DNA of 64,000 nucleotides from Mongoliitalea daihaiensis (GCF_021596945.1 NZ_CP063779.1:4686001-4750000); one strand, 5' to 3'. Counted from the first letter of the stretch, positions 53,794 through 63,166 are shown. Notes: generated by a model from the sequence alone, not told the origin. Made by a program: numbers and translations.

Positions 53794-54906
53794 CTAATTT
53801 TTCCACCCCTTGTTTATTCTGTAACGAGCATCTAATTCCTGCAAACTTACTTTCACTGAGACAATATGTGAATACGGTGTCTGAGAAATACCCCCAATAT
53901 CGGAAAGGGCATAATCAATAAAAAACTTATCACTGAGAAATACTCCCAATCCAAAACTTGGCTTCCAAGAAGTGAACATGGTATTATCAAAATCTCTGAT
54001 ACGCTGTACATTACTACCTCCTCCGCGCAAGAAGAATTTATTACTGTAATTTACCTCAAAACCTAAGCGAGGATCGAAAGAAACCAAACTAGTCCGTAAA
54101 ACAGTATTTCTTCTTCCATCAAATGTAAAGTCTAAATCCAAGACCCCCTGCAGACCTATATCATCTGTAAGCTGTACATCGCGGGTGACAGAAAAGATAG
54201 CTCTAGGCAAGGTAAGTTCTATGGAATTGACCGGAATTTCATTATTAGTTTGAGCATAAATGTCACGGACCATATCTGCATTATGAAACCAGGCATTGAA
54301 AGTACTGGTGATATCTTTCAACATGACTCCAAATCTCCAATCATCCAACAAGTAAATTCCCCCTAAATCCAATCCAAAGCCCCACGCCTGAGCAAATCTG
54401 CCTACATTTCGATGAATGATTTTCGCATTGACTCCAAACTTAAATTCATCACTCACATCCTTAGCAAAGGATAGCAACAATGCATAGTCGGCAGCATTAA
54501 AAAACTGGATATTATTATAATTTAATGCTCCATTGGCATCATACAAAAACCGAGTATCTGGGATGTCATCTACTCCGAATCTGATGAGAGAAACTGCGAT
54601 CTGATTGTCATAATCCAGACTCGTACTATAGCCTAAATAATCAAACTTGGCTATCCCAGCAAAATATTCAGCATGCATCAAGGTAAACTCATGCTTATTT
54701 CGGATACCAAGCAAACCTGCAGGATTCCAAAAAGCAGCAGTAACATCCCGAACAGAAGACACTTGAGCGCCACCCATTGCCAATGCCCTCGCCCCAACTC
54801 CAATATTCATAAATTCATTTGAATATTTGGGGGCAATCGTTTGAGCATAGAGTCCTCCACAAACTAGGAAGAAAAGATAACATAATAGGAGCCCCAATCT
54901 GGCCAT
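53794..54906 (-). CDS. porV: Type IX secretion system outer-membrane protein PorV
   Basis: 370 residues from ATG at 54906, which puts the signal peptide MARLGLLLCYLFFLVCGGLYAQ at the front; an ATG at 54978 would add 24 unlikely residues. Mature N terminus NEFMNIGVGARALAMGGAQVSSVRDVTAAFWNPAGL is the FadL-like PorV/PorQ hallmark. It is a 14-strand barrel that shuttles cargo to PorU in P. gingivalis. The PorU gene 3 bases downstream supports PorV rather than PorQ. Confidence 0.92.
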   Translation of the reverse strand: MARLGLLLCYLFFLVCGGLYAQTIAPKYSNEFMNIGVGARALAMGGAQVSSVRDVTAAFWNPAGLLGIRNKHEFTLMHAEYFAGIAKFDYLGYSTSLDYDNQIAVSLIRFGVDDIPDTRFLYDANGALNYNNIQFFNAADYALLLSFAKDVSDEFKFGVNAKIIHRNVGRFAQAWGFGLDLGGIYLLDDWRFGVMLKDITSTFNAWFHNADMVRDIYAQTNNEIPVNSIELTLPRAIFSVTRDVQLTDDIGLQGVLDLDFTFDGRRNTVLRTSLVSFDPRLGFEVNYSNKFFLRGGGSNVQRIRDFDNTMFTSWKPSFGLGVFLSDKFFIDYALSDIGGISQTPYSHIVSVKVSLQELDARYRINKGWKN

Positions 54907-55291
54907 TTGCAACTTGAAATTCTTATACGCAAAGTAAAAATAAATAAGAAACAAACGCTTAAGAATCCAATTTTTCATGAAAATAAATCTCCAATATGCC
55001 CGAAAACGGTCACTAAACTGTCCAATTTTATCTTTTTGGCAATTTTAAAAAATGGACTTGGCATTTTTTAAAAAAAATTATCCCCCTCGTGGGTGTCATA
55101 CTATATTTAGGTAAATGCTGAAAATTGAGCTAATTTGGAAGAAAATTCCCACCTGAGAAAGGCATAAAAAGTGATTGCTATAGATGAACATGATCAAAGG
55201 AAATACTCTGGTACAATTTTTCTCTAAATACCTTCAGCAAATGTACACAAAACCATACATGCTGCCCTGGAATGAAAAATAAACCAACGAT
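54907..55291. other. Intergenic region between porV and the PadR gene
   Basis: The divergent space holds the leaders of both genes. It contains two AT-rich pieces with TTGGCA and a partial PadR-like operator at 55241-55260. Otherwise I see nothing coding. Confidence 0.5.
55241..55260 (+). promoter_or_regulatory. Possible PadR operator ATGTACACAAAACCATACAT
   Basis: ATGTA and TACAT arms spaced by ten bases, like the ATGT...ACAT sites of PadR-family regulators, though their usual spacing is shorter. It lies 32 bases before the PadR start. Confidence 0.35.
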
Positions 55292-55624
55292 ATGAACACT
55301 ATAAGCACCCAACTACGCAGGAGAATTCTGGAGCTCTGCATCTTGAAGATCATATCCAGAGGAGAAGTCTACCTCTCAGACATGCTCGAAGAATTAAAGG
55401 AAGCAGAATTAATCTCAGCAGAAGGTACCTTATACCCACTGATGTATCGATTCAGAAAAGCGAATTTGGTCCTCGTCCGCTCTGAAAACCTCGACTCTGG
55501 TCCTACCAAAAAGTATTACACGCTATCAGCGGAAGGATTAGTTGCAATAGCCCAACTTGAACAAACTTGGCTTGGACTGGTAAATTCTGTCCAAATGATC
55601 ACCTCCAAACAACCAACATCATGA
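55292..55624 (+). CDS. PadR family transcriptional regulator
   Basis: 110 residues, a short PadR of the type with one winged helix. The sequence LCILKIISRGEVYLSDMLEELKEAELISAEGTLYPLMYRFRKANLVLVRSE is the DNA-binding core; GPTKKYYTLSAEGL is the wing. PadR proteins repress membrane-stress or efflux genes. The stop overlaps the ATG of the PspC gene (ATGA), so it is translationally coupled to it. Confidence 0.92.
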   Translation: MNTISTQLRRRILELCILKIISRGEVYLSDMLEELKEAELISAEGTLYPLMYRFRKANLVLVRSENLDSGPTKKYYTLSAEGLVAIAQLEQTWLGLVNSVQMITSKQPTS

Positions 55625-57528
55625 AAAAGACCATCAGCATCAACATTAGCGGCATTCTCTTTCATATAGAAGAGGACGGTTATAGCACACTCAAAAAGTA
55701 CTTAGACTCCATCAATAAATACTTTTCTACATATAGTGACAACCAAGAAATCATTGCCGATATAGAAAACCGCATTGCAGAAATCTTTTTATCTAACCTG
55801 AAAAATAACAAACAGGTAATCACAGAAGAAAACATCAATGCTTTGATTGAAAAAATGGGGACAATCGCCGATTTCAAAGCAGCCGAGTCTGATGTAAAAG
55901 CAGACTTTAGCCACAATGAAGGTCAGGAAGAGCAGGACTTTTATAAATACATCACTCCTCCTAACAGTAATACGAAAGGATATAAAAAACTTACACGTCT
56001 AGAAAATAGAAAAATCTTAGGTGGCGTTTGTGCAGGAATTGCTCATTACCTTGCCATTGATGCCCTTTGGATTCGATTGATTGCGATTTTATTGCTTTTT
56101 AGTGGTAAGCTCAATTTTAATCCAGATTGGGATTTTATGCCATGGAACATGAAAATTGGTTTTTCAATCGGTATTTGGGCTCTTTTGGCTTACATTGTCA
56201 TGTGGGTAATGCTTCCCGCATCTTATGATGAACCTGAGGATAAAAATATCAAAAAACTATACAGAAATCCTGATGACAGAACACTCGGAGGAGTTGCTTC
56301 AGGAGTAGCTGCATATTTTGGTATTGAAGTGATTTGGGCTAGATTGATTTTTGTCGCTTTAATCTTTGCTGGTGGGTCAGGCCTAGTCATTTACATTATT
56401 TTATGGATCATCACTCCTCAAGCAAGTTCGATCACAGAGCGAATTCAAATGAAGGGTGGAGCCATCACTCTGGATAATATTGATTACACCATTAAAGAAA
56501 ATATGAATATTGGCCATGCGGAAGAGGAAAGCCCTGGTAAAAAAGTCCTACTGGCACCATTCAGAGTGCTTGGTAAGCTCATTAATAATTTGGGAACAGC
56601 ACTTGGACCTATCGGCCTGTTTATTTTAGCTATCTTCCGCATACTCTTTGGAACCTTTGTTTTCCTACTCGGCTTGGCGTTTATCATCACTCCTGTGAGC
56701 TTATTAGGCGTGTACTTTGCCATTTTACCAGAAGCCATGTTGAATACAGGCAGTGTCGATGTACCCATAGAATGGATCATAGAAATGATTCCTGCTTGGT
56801 TAGCTGTTGCGGTAGCTGCCTTAATTGCAATTCCTGGTATCATCATTCTTTTGTTAGCTATATCTGTTTTTGTCAAGCGAAATATCATCAGTTCAAAATA
56901 TGGGCTTATTCTGCTTGGTTTATGGATCATATCTCTTGGAGTGAGTGTTTTTCAACTCCCAAAAGTGCTTAAAAACTTCAGTACAGAAATAACGCATCAA
57001 GAATCCTCCGTCATTGATCCCACTGGAAAAATCCTTGTTTTGAAAGGAAACGATGAGTTTGAAAAGAATGCAATACTGGAATCCGTTACCTTGCAAATTA
57101 AGGGGGGATCTCAAAATGATGTTTCCTTAATTATGGAATATAAAGGTCGAGGGAAAAATATCGAGGATGCTACATTGAATGCCAAGGCTATACAATACGA
57201 ATACCTTGTGCAAGACTCCACCATTACCTTTCCTACACATTGGAACCTGAGTAACTTACGGCAATTTAGAGCACAAAAACTACGGATGACTTTGGAAGTG
57301 CCTTATGAAAGGGCCTTTATCATGCATCCCTCCCTTACGCCCATCATCCGCAATACTCTTTATCAAAACGGCTATAAAATCAGGGATCTTTCTGACGATA
57401 ATTACTTCGTATTTAATGAAAGGGGACTCTTGTGCCTAACTTGTAACAGCAATGGGAGACTTCATTCCACAGATAGTATTTCGGTTGCCAACTTCAAAAA
57501 ACAGTATCCATTTATACAGCTTGATTAA
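55621..57528 (+). CDS. PspC domain membrane protein with two PspC repeats
   Basis: 635 residues from ATG at 55621. A cytoplasmic N-terminal region (IADIENRIAEIFLSNL, residues to about 115) precedes two PspC domains: RKILGGVCAGIAHYLAIDALWIRLIAILLLF near 130 and RTLGGVASGVAAYFGIEVIWARLIFVALIF near 220, then further membrane helices (about 320-440) and a soluble C terminus. PspC proteins respond to inner-membrane stress. Coupled with PadR as in many Bacteroidota. Specific role unknown. Confidence 0.88.
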   Translation: MKKTISINISGILFHIEEDGYSTLKKYLDSINKYFSTYSDNQEIIADIENRIAEIFLSNLKNNKQVITEENINALIEKMGTIADFKAAESDVKADFSHNEGQEEQDFYKYITPPNSNTKGYKKLTRLENRKILGGVCAGIAHYLAIDALWIRLIAILLLFSGKLNFNPDWDFMPWNMKIGFSIGIWALLAYIVMWVMLPASYDEPEDKNIKKLYRNPDDRTLGGVASGVAAYFGIEVIWARLIFVALIFAGGSGLVIYIILWIITPQASSITERIQMKGGAITLDNIDYTIKENMNIGHAEEESPGKKVLLAPFRVLGKLINNLGTALGPIGLFILAIFRILFGTFVFLLGLAFIITPVSLLGVYFAILPEAMLNTGSVDVPIEWIIEMIPAWLAVAVAALIAIPGIIILLLAISVFVKRNIISSKYGLILLGLWIISLGVSVFQLPKVLKNFSTEITHQESSVIDPTGKILVLKGNDEFEKNAILESVTLQIKGGSQNDVSLIMEYKGRGKNIEDATLNAKAIQYEYLVQDSTITFPTHWNLSNLRQFRAQKLRMTLEVPYERAFIMHPSLTPIIRNTLYQNGYKIRDLSDDNYFVFNERGLLCLTCNSNGRLHSTDSISVANFKKQYPFIQLD

Positions 57529-57557
57529 CCTCAGCTAATCAAGTAAGGAAGTCAACT

Positions 57558-57617
57558 ATCCACAAGACCTCAGGGAAAAAACAACCCGCTTTGTGTCTTG
57601 TGGATTTTCTTCTTTTT
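57558..57617 (+). terminator. Hairpin with 26-base loop after the PspC gene
   Basis: ATCCACAAGAC and GTCTTGTGGAT pair perfectly and are followed by a T-rich tract. The large loop weakens the call. Confidence 0.5.
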
Positions 57618-57741
57618 AACTCGTATCAAGGTACATTCTGATGTCTCAACTAAGGATCCGAAAACTGCTAGATTTTTCTTGTTTTTTAATAGTCCTTCCC
57701 GAATTTTTAAGGTACATTAGCTAAACAAGTAAACCCAGATC

Positions 57742-59142
57742 ATGAAAGTAAGAATCAAATTTTTGGGGGGAGCCAAGACAGTCACTGGTTCTCGGTATTT
57801 ATTGGAAATCGATCATCTGAAAATCTTAATTGATTGCGGCTTATTCCAAGGGCTTAAGGAGTTAAGATTACGAAACTGGGATACTTTCCCCATAGCTCCA
57901 TCAGAAATCGACGCTGTTATTCTTACCCATGCACATATTGATCATACTGGATACCTTCCAAAATTTGTGAAAGAAGGCTTTCGTGGCCCTATTTATTGTA
58001 CCAATCCTACCTTGGATTTGACCAAAATACTCTTGCTAGACTCTGGAAAGTTACAACAAGAGGAAGCTAATTTCGCGCAAAAAAAAGGTTACTCCAAGCA
58101 TGAAAAACCAGAGCCTCTCTACCAAATTGAGGATGTGGAACGTGTATTCTCGTTATTAAATGGCGTGGAAATGGAAAACAAGATTGAAATTTTTCCAAAT
58201 ATCCATGTGACATTTTTCCCGGCAGGCCATATTTTAGGCGCATCCATCATCAAATTGACCGTTCAGGGAAAAAACCAAGAAAAGAAAATTGTTTTCTCGG
58301 GGGACTTAGGCAGATTTCAAGATCCTCTATTCAATCCTCCGAGTAGAATCCCTTTTGCTGACGTGCTGATTTTGGAGTCTACTTATGGCAATAGAATACA
58401 AAAGAATCATCGCCCCGAAGAGGAATTAGGCAAAGCAATTAGAGAAACTTATCAAAAGGGTGGTGTTGCAACTATACCAGCCTTTGCTGTAGGCCGTACG
58501 CAACTGGTTCTTTACTATCTAGATTACCTGCTTCAAAAGAAAAAAATCCCTTCCATTCCTATCTACATAGATAGTCCGATGGCTATTGACGTCACCAAAC
58601 TTTACAAGGAATTTACAGGTTACCATCGTGTAGGAGCATTGATTGACGAGTCTAGTGCCAATCCATTTAATCACAAGCTGCTCCATTATTACAGCTCCCA
58701 AGAATCCTCTATTTCCCTCAACCAACTTCGTGGAGATGCCATCATCATCTCAGCGAGTGGCATGGCTACTGGAGGCAGAATAGTGCATCATCTTTATAAT
58801 AGGTTACCCAATGAACAGGATAGTTTCATTTTTGTAGGCTATCAAGCAGCGGGAACTAGGGGAAGAAAGCTATTGGAAGGAGACACCACCTGCCGAATGT
58901 ACGGAATAGATGTACCCGTCAAAGCAGCTATCTACTACATTGACGGGCTCTCTGCCCATGCTGATCAGGAAGAACTGCTCGCATGGTGTGAGGGTTTTGT
59001 AAGTAAGCCCAAAATAACATTCCTCGTTCATGGAGAGGCGGATGCCTCAGAAGAACTCGCCAAACGCCTACAAGAGGATTTAGGTTGGAACAGTATCGTG
59101 CCGGAATACTTGGAAAGCTTTGAGTTATTTGACGGAATTTAA
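57742..59142 (+). CDS. MBL-fold RNA metallo-hydrolase (beta-CASP)
   Basis: 466 residues. The metallo-beta-lactamase motif HAHIDH is at residues 62-67, with later metal ligands in FPAGHILGAS near 160, FSGDLGR near 188, and HGEADASEEL near 433. The beta-CASP domain is inserted between (residues about 200-400; IYIDSPMAIDVT, SASGMATGGRIVHH). Members act as exo- or endo-RNases like CPSF-73 homologues. The gene stands alone and converges on the LysR gene. Confidence 0.9.
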   Translation: MKVRIKFLGGAKTVTGSRYLLEIDHLKILIDCGLFQGLKELRLRNWDTFPIAPSEIDAVILTHAHIDHTGYLPKFVKEGFRGPIYCTNPTLDLTKILLLDSGKLQQEEANFAQKKGYSKHEKPEPLYQIEDVERVFSLLNGVEMENKIEIFPNIHVTFFPAGHILGASIIKLTVQGKNQEKKIVFSGDLGRFQDPLFNPPSRIPFADVLILESTYGNRIQKNHRPEEELGKAIRETYQKGGVATIPAFAVGRTQLVLYYLDYLLQKKKIPSIPIYIDSPMAIDVTKLYKEFTGYHRVGALIDESSANPFNHKLLHYYSSQESSISLNQLRGDAIIISASGMATGGRIVHHLYNRLPNEQDSFIFVGYQAAGTRGRKLLEGDTTCRMYGIDVPVKAAIYYIDGLSAHADQEELLAWCEGFVSKPKITFLVHGEADASEELAKRLQEDLGWNSIVPEYLESFELFDGI

Positions 59143-59146
59143 AGAA

Positions 59147-60073
59147 TTACTTAAAATGTCTGTACCACTGGAAATGCTCATTGATAATTTCCTCTTTATT
59201 GTTGACAATAAAGTCCAAGAAAGCGTGAGCCACAGGTGAAAATCGTTTGTTTTTCAAATGAATCAAATGCCAATTTGTGACGATTGGCAGACCTTTAATT
59301 GGTATTATTTTCAATTCTCCACTTCTAAGCTCGTTTTTTATTCCAATCAAAGGCATCACCGAACAACCCAATCCTGCCAATACAGCTTGCTTGACTGCTT
59401 CATTAGATGTCAATTCTAATTTGCGTTGTACATAAATATCATTATCCTTTAAAAAGCGTTCCATGACAAGCCTAGTCCCCGATCCTTGCTCTCTGAAAAT
59501 CAAGACCATTTTCTCTAGCATATCAGGTTCGATACTTCCCGATCCTAATTGAAAATTTTTGCCAGCGATCAAATATAAATTATTCTCCATCAAGGGTATT
59601 CGCTCTACCTGTAATGCCTCCGGTAAAATAGACACCAAAGCAAAATCTATCTCATTATCATCCAAACTGTTTAGCACCATTGCCTTATTTGTCACATCCA
59701 GTTTGAGCTCTACGTCAGGGTTTCTTTTCAGAAATTCTGATAAAAAGTAAGGAATTACATACTTACCCGTAGAAACTACCGAAATTTTCAACTTCCCAGC
59801 CAACCTACCTTTGTAAATAGCTGTTCTAGATTGAATTACATCAATCTGTTCCAGGATTTTTTGGGCATATTCTGCTATTTCCTTCCCAAAATCCGTCACA
59901 TATAATTTTCTACCGACCACCTCTGTAAGTGGTATTTCAAATTGATCCTGAAAATTTTTTAACTGCACAGAAACAGCAGGCTGAGAAAGATGAAGATCCT
60001 CCGCTGCCTTGGTAATGCTCTCTCGCTGCACGACTTTCATAAAAATCTGTAACTGATGCAAGGTATAGTTCAT
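59147..60073 (-). CDS. LysR family regulator
   Basis: 308 residues. The N-terminal helix-turn-helix MNYTLHQLQIFMKVVQRESITKAAEDLHLSQPAVSVQLKNFQDQF is typical, followed by the effector-binding domain (residues 90-300). Divergent from sbtA with 139 bases between starts, the usual arrangement for a LysR protein that controls its neighbour. Cyanobacterial bicarbonate transport is controlled by LysR proteins CmpR and CcmR, so a role in carbon-supply control is plausible. Confidence 0.9.
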   Translation of the reverse strand: MNYTLHQLQIFMKVVQRESITKAAEDLHLSQPAVSVQLKNFQDQFEIPLTEVVGRKLYVTDFGKEIAEYAQKILEQIDVIQSRTAIYKGRLAGKLKISVVSTGKYVIPYFLSEFLKRNPDVELKLDVTNKAMVLNSLDDNEIDFALVSILPEALQVERIPLMENNLYLIAGKNFQLGSGSIEPDMLEKMVLIFREQGSGTRLVMERFLKDNDIYVQRKLELTSNEAVKQAVLAGLGCSVMPLIGIKNELRSGELKIIPIKGLPIVTNWHLIHLKNKRFSPVAHAFLDFIVNNKEEIINEHFQWYRHFK

Positions 60074-60116
60074 AAGGAAATTTTATGTTAAATATTCAAT
60101 AGATTAATAAAAATAT

Positions 60117-60157
60117 ATGTATTATACATGGTTAATTTGCGAAAGGTTTCCTGAAAC
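60117..60157. promoter_or_regulatory. Two palindromes in the LysR-sbtA spacer
   Basis: ATGTATTATACAT at 60117-60129 and GTTTCCTGAAAC at 60146-60157 are perfect short palindromes between the divergent starts. Either may be bound by the LysR protein; neither has the standard T-N11-A form clearly. Confidence 0.35.
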
Positions 60158-60212
60158 ATTATGTTTTACGAAAATCTCTCAAATGGAGTTCAGTATCAAA
60201 AACCATTAACCT

Positions 60213-61166
60213 ATGAATTTACAGTTACTCATTGACAATTTCACCAACCCTGCATTTCTATTTTTTGTTTTAGGAATCATTGCTGTCAGGGTGAAAAGTG
60301 ATTTAGAAATTCCCGCCAACTCCTCTAAGTTTATTTCATTATATCTTTTGTTTTCAATCGGCTTTAAAGGAGGTCAAGAACTTGCCCATAGTGAATTTAG
60401 TATGTCCATCATATGGGCTGTTTTATTTGGTATAGTCACAGCCTTAGTAATTCCTCTATATACGTTTTTTATCCTTAAGAAGAGGTTTAGCATCGAAAAC
60501 GCTGGGGCAATTGCAGCAGCTTATGGATCGGTATCCGCAGTGACGTTCGTCACAGCTGTATCATTTTTGGAAATACAGCAACAGGTATTTAGCGGTTATA
60601 TGGTAGCTATAATGGCCTTGATGGAGGCTCCTGCTATTATCTTGGGGGTATTACTCATTAGGAAATATGGAGAGGGAAGTCAAACCAAGCTAAAGCATGT
60701 GGCCGGCCACGCTTTTACAAATGGCTCTGTTTTATTGATCCTCGGAAGTTTAGTAATTGGCTTTTTGGCTAGTGATCAAGAAGCGGAGGGCATCAAGCCT
60801 TTTACAACCGACATATTCAAAGGATTCCTTGCTATCTTCCTATTAGACATGGGAATAACCAGTGGTAAAAAACTTAAAGACTTCATTGCATCTGGTAGGT
60901 TTACTACCTTTTTTGCATTGATCGTACCTTTGATCAATGGTATCATCGTCGCTTATGTGAGTCAGCTCGTCACCTCAAGTACAGGCGATCGATTTATGTT
61001 TGCTATTTTAGCTGCCTCAGCCTCTTACATTGCAGTCCCAGCAGCCATGAAAATCGCAGTCCCCAAAGCAAACCCTGGTATTTTCCTCCCCATGGCCTTA
61101 GCAGTAACCTTCCCTTTAAATATTACCATAGGGCTACCGCTCTATTATTGGGTGGCAAGTCTTTGA
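60213..61166 (+). CDS. sbtA: Sodium-dependent bicarbonate transporter SbtA-like
   Basis: 317 residues with about ten membrane helices. NPAFLFFVLGIIAVRVKSDLEIP at the N terminus, GFKGGQEL, AYGSVSAVTFVTAVSFL near 110 and MGITSGKKLKDF near 215 are the SbtA family pattern. Cyanobacterial SbtA imports bicarbonate with sodium for the carbon-concentrating mechanism; this organism shows no such genes here, so anaplerosis or biotin carboxylases may be the use. There is no SbtB gene next to it. LysR gene divergent. Confidence 0.88.
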   Translation: MNLQLLIDNFTNPAFLFFVLGIIAVRVKSDLEIPANSSKFISLYLLFSIGFKGGQELAHSEFSMSIIWAVLFGIVTALVIPLYTFFILKKRFSIENAGAIAAAYGSVSAVTFVTAVSFLEIQQQVFSGYMVAIMALMEAPAIILGVLLIRKYGEGSQTKLKHVAGHAFTNGSVLLILGSLVIGFLASDQEAEGIKPFTTDIFKGFLAIFLLDMGITSGKKLKDFIASGRFTTFFALIVPLINGIIVAYVSQLVTSSTGDRFMFAILAASASYIAVPAAMKIAVPKANPGIFLPMALAVTFPLNITIGLPLYYWVASL

Positions 61167-61262
61167 TCTACATTCAACCCTTGTTGGATCCCCCCAATGT
61201 TTCTTCTGTCTTTATAGGTATTGAGGTTGGCGACTTTCAATAGACACGTCAGCGCGAGAGAA

Positions 61263-61294
61263 AGGCTGCTCAAACTCGAGCAGCCTCTTTTTTT
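61263..61294 (+). terminator. Rho-independent terminator of sbtA
   Basis: AGGCTGCTC, loop, GAGCAGCCT and a run of T, about 100 bases after the sbtA stop. Confidence 0.88.
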
Positions 61295-61327
61295 ATAAAT
61301 TCCTGATTTTCCATTTGGCTTTCAAAT

Positions 61328-61349
61328 AGCCCCAAAGGAGTTTGGGGCT
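61328..61349 (-). terminator. Hairpin at the end of the SDR gene
   Basis: AGCCCCAAA, loop ggag, TTTGGGGCT: perfect 9-base stem directly at the SDR stop codon. It lacks a clear T-tract on the minus strand. Confidence 0.45.
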
Positions 61350-62221
61350 CATCCCTTTTTTCCGCGAGATGCCTCCAACATATCCCACATTTCTTGAGGT
61401 ATCATATCCAAATTATTAAATTCACCCGCTCCCATTAGCCATTCTCCTCCATCTATCGTCACTACCTCACCGTTGACATAAGCCGAAAAATCCGACACTA
61501 AGTATGCAGCTAAATTTGCTAATTCCTGATGGTCTCCTACTCTACCCACCGGTACTTTTTTAGCTGGATCAAATTTCTTTACCAAATCTCCAGGCAATAG
61601 CCTACTCCAAGCTCCTTCGGTAGGAAATGGACCCGGTGCAATGGCATTGCTACGGATTCCATACTTAGCCCACTCTACCGCCAAAGAACGCGTCATGGCT
61701 AATACCCCCGCTTTAGCTGCTGCTGATGGTACTACATAGCCTGAACCTGTCCAAGCATAGGTTGTCACAATATTCAAAAAAACCCCAGGTTGTTTTGCTG
61801 CAATCCATCGCTTTCCTGCTGTCAAAGTAACATTGGATGTTCCTTTTAATACAATATCAATCACTGTACTAAACGCATTTGAAGAAAGCCTTTCAGTAGG
61901 GCTGATAAAATTTCCTGCAGCATTATTCAAGACCACATCTATGCGACCAAAAATAGCATCCGCTTCATCAAACATGGACTCCACTTGAGAAATTTCCCGC
62001 ACATCACATGCAATCGGTGCTACTTTCCCACCTGTGAGTTGCTCAATTTCCTTCGCTGTTTCTTGTAACACATCCAACTTCCGGCTGGTAATGACGAGAT
62101 TGGCACCAAGTTTGGAAAAATAAATTGCCATGGATTTACCTAAACCCGTACCACCTCCCGTGATAAGTATACTTTTGCCTTTTAATGCTCCTTCTTTGAG
62201 CATTCCTTCTGTGTGTGTCAT
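61349..62221 (-). CDS. SDR family oxidoreductase (2,4-dienoyl-CoA reductase-like)
   Basis: 290 residues. The NADP-binding motif GGGTGLG is near residue 22, LNNAAGNFISP near 97, and the C-terminal segment NAIAPGPFPTEG near 202 is that of the peroxisomal/mitochondrial dienoyl-CoA reductase group. At the YxxxK position the sequence reads SAAAK, so the usual catalytic Tyr is Ser, also as in dienoyl-CoA reductases. These enzymes reduce 2,4-dienoyl-CoA during breakdown of unsaturated fatty acids. A 28-base palindrome lies 49 bases upstream of the start. Confidence 0.88.
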   Translation of the reverse strand: MTHTEGMLKEGALKGKSILITGGGTGLGKSMAIYFSKLGANLVITSRKLDVLQETAKEIEQLTGGKVAPIACDVREISQVESMFDEADAIFGRIDVVLNNAAGNFISPTERLSSNAFSTVIDIVLKGTSNVTLTAGKRWIAAKQPGVFLNIVTTYAWTGSGYVVPSAAAKAGVLAMTRSLAVEWAKYGIRSNAIAPGPFPTEGAWSRLLPGDLVKKFDPAKKVPVGRVGDHQELANLAAYLVSDFSAYVNGEVVTIDGGEWLMGAGEFNNLDMIPQEMWDMLEASRGKKG

Positions 62222-62269
62222 ATCTTTTGTAGGTTATTTCTCCGTTGAAGATAGAGAAATAGCAATACA

Positions 62270-62297
62270 AAAAAAAGTATGCATGCATACTTTTTTT
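62270..62297. promoter_or_regulatory. 28-base perfect palindrome upstream of the SDR gene
   Basis: Seven A, GTATGCATGCATAC in the middle, seven T. The symmetry is complete over 28 bases, with GTATGCA/TGCATAC half sites. It is positioned as an operator for the minus-strand SDR gene (49 bases upstream) and lies 53 bases before the divergent lipoprotein start. A TetR-family regulator of fatty-acid breakdown is a guess from symmetry and context. Confidence 0.6.
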
Positions 62298-62350
62298 CCA
62301 ATTTTCAAATTCTCTTAAAAGAACCTAGTTTTACAATTATTTCAGTATGT

Positions 62351-63166
62351 ATGAAAAAGTTTATCACTCTTGCATTTGTTGCTCTTTTTTGCTTGGCTTG
62401 TGACTCCGAAACCGAGAGAACCTTAAGCACTGATTTACAGGTAGAAGGAACAGAGGTATTTAACATATCACTAGCTTTTGAAGAAAGCTTGTACTTTGGC
62501 TTGTTAAGTTTAGACGATTATAGAATAGCAGAGAGAGATAGTATCTCTTTACCAGGCTGCCCTATTTTGTCAGTTGATAACGACAGTAGTCAAGTTCGCT
62601 TAACATTTCAAGCTAACCCTGCCTGCGACAGTCAAAAACTGGAAAGAAATGGATCAATCCTCATAAACTTTAGTAGAAACACCTCAACAGAATCGATCCG
62701 AACGCTGATCTATGATGATTATTCTATCAAAGGTATCCATCTGGATGGAGATCGTAGTTTTACTGTAGTGAGAAATGGAAGTCCTGCCAGTATTCAAGAA
62801 AGTTTTACAAATCTTAGAATGACCAATCCACGAGGATCCACCACACGAATTTCAGGCAACTTTTCACATCAGTTGCAACTGTCAAACAGACAGCTCATTG
62901 GTTTTACAAGCACTGGGCAACTATCGGGGATCAATATTGCCGGACGAGAATTCACTATGCAACAGACATCTCCCCGTCAATACCTTACTACCTGCCTCCT
63001 TCAAGGCAATCTCCTAGCACAGCAAGGCGTCGAACGATGGAGCATTTCTAGAGGTCAAAACAAAAATGCTGTCCAACACACACTGACTTTCTCTCTATCA
63101 AGCAACTGTGAGACAAATGCAAATCTATCCCTTTCCGATGGCCGGAGTCTTTCCTTCAAACTCTAA
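62351..63166 (+). CDS. Lipoprotein of unknown function
   Basis: 271 residues from ATG at 62351, where a signal ending CLACD gives a lipobox; the upstream ATG at 62279 falls in the palindrome region and would hide that signal. The mature part is beta-rich and Ser/Thr/Asn-rich, with four Cys (PGCP, NPACDSQ, TTCLL, SNCET) that may pair. I do not recognise the family. Likely surface- or periplasm-exposed. Confidence 0.68.
   Translation: MKKFITLAFVALFCLACDSETERTLSTDLQVEGTEVFNISLAFEESLYFGLLSLDDYRIAERDSISLPGCPILSVDNDSSQVRLTFQANPACDSQKLERNGSILINFSRNTSTESIRTLIYDDYSIKGIHLDGDRSFTVVRNGSPASIQESFTNLRMTNPRGSTTRISGNFSHQLQLSNRQLIGFTSTGQLSGINIAGREFTMQQTSPRQYLTTCLLQGNLLAQQGVERWSISRGQNKNAVQHTLTFSLSSNCETNANLSLSDGRSLSFKL

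Noticed and set aside
54979-55290. Sigma-54 type promoter (TTGGCA elements)
   Set aside because: The GC element at -12 is missing at the right distance.
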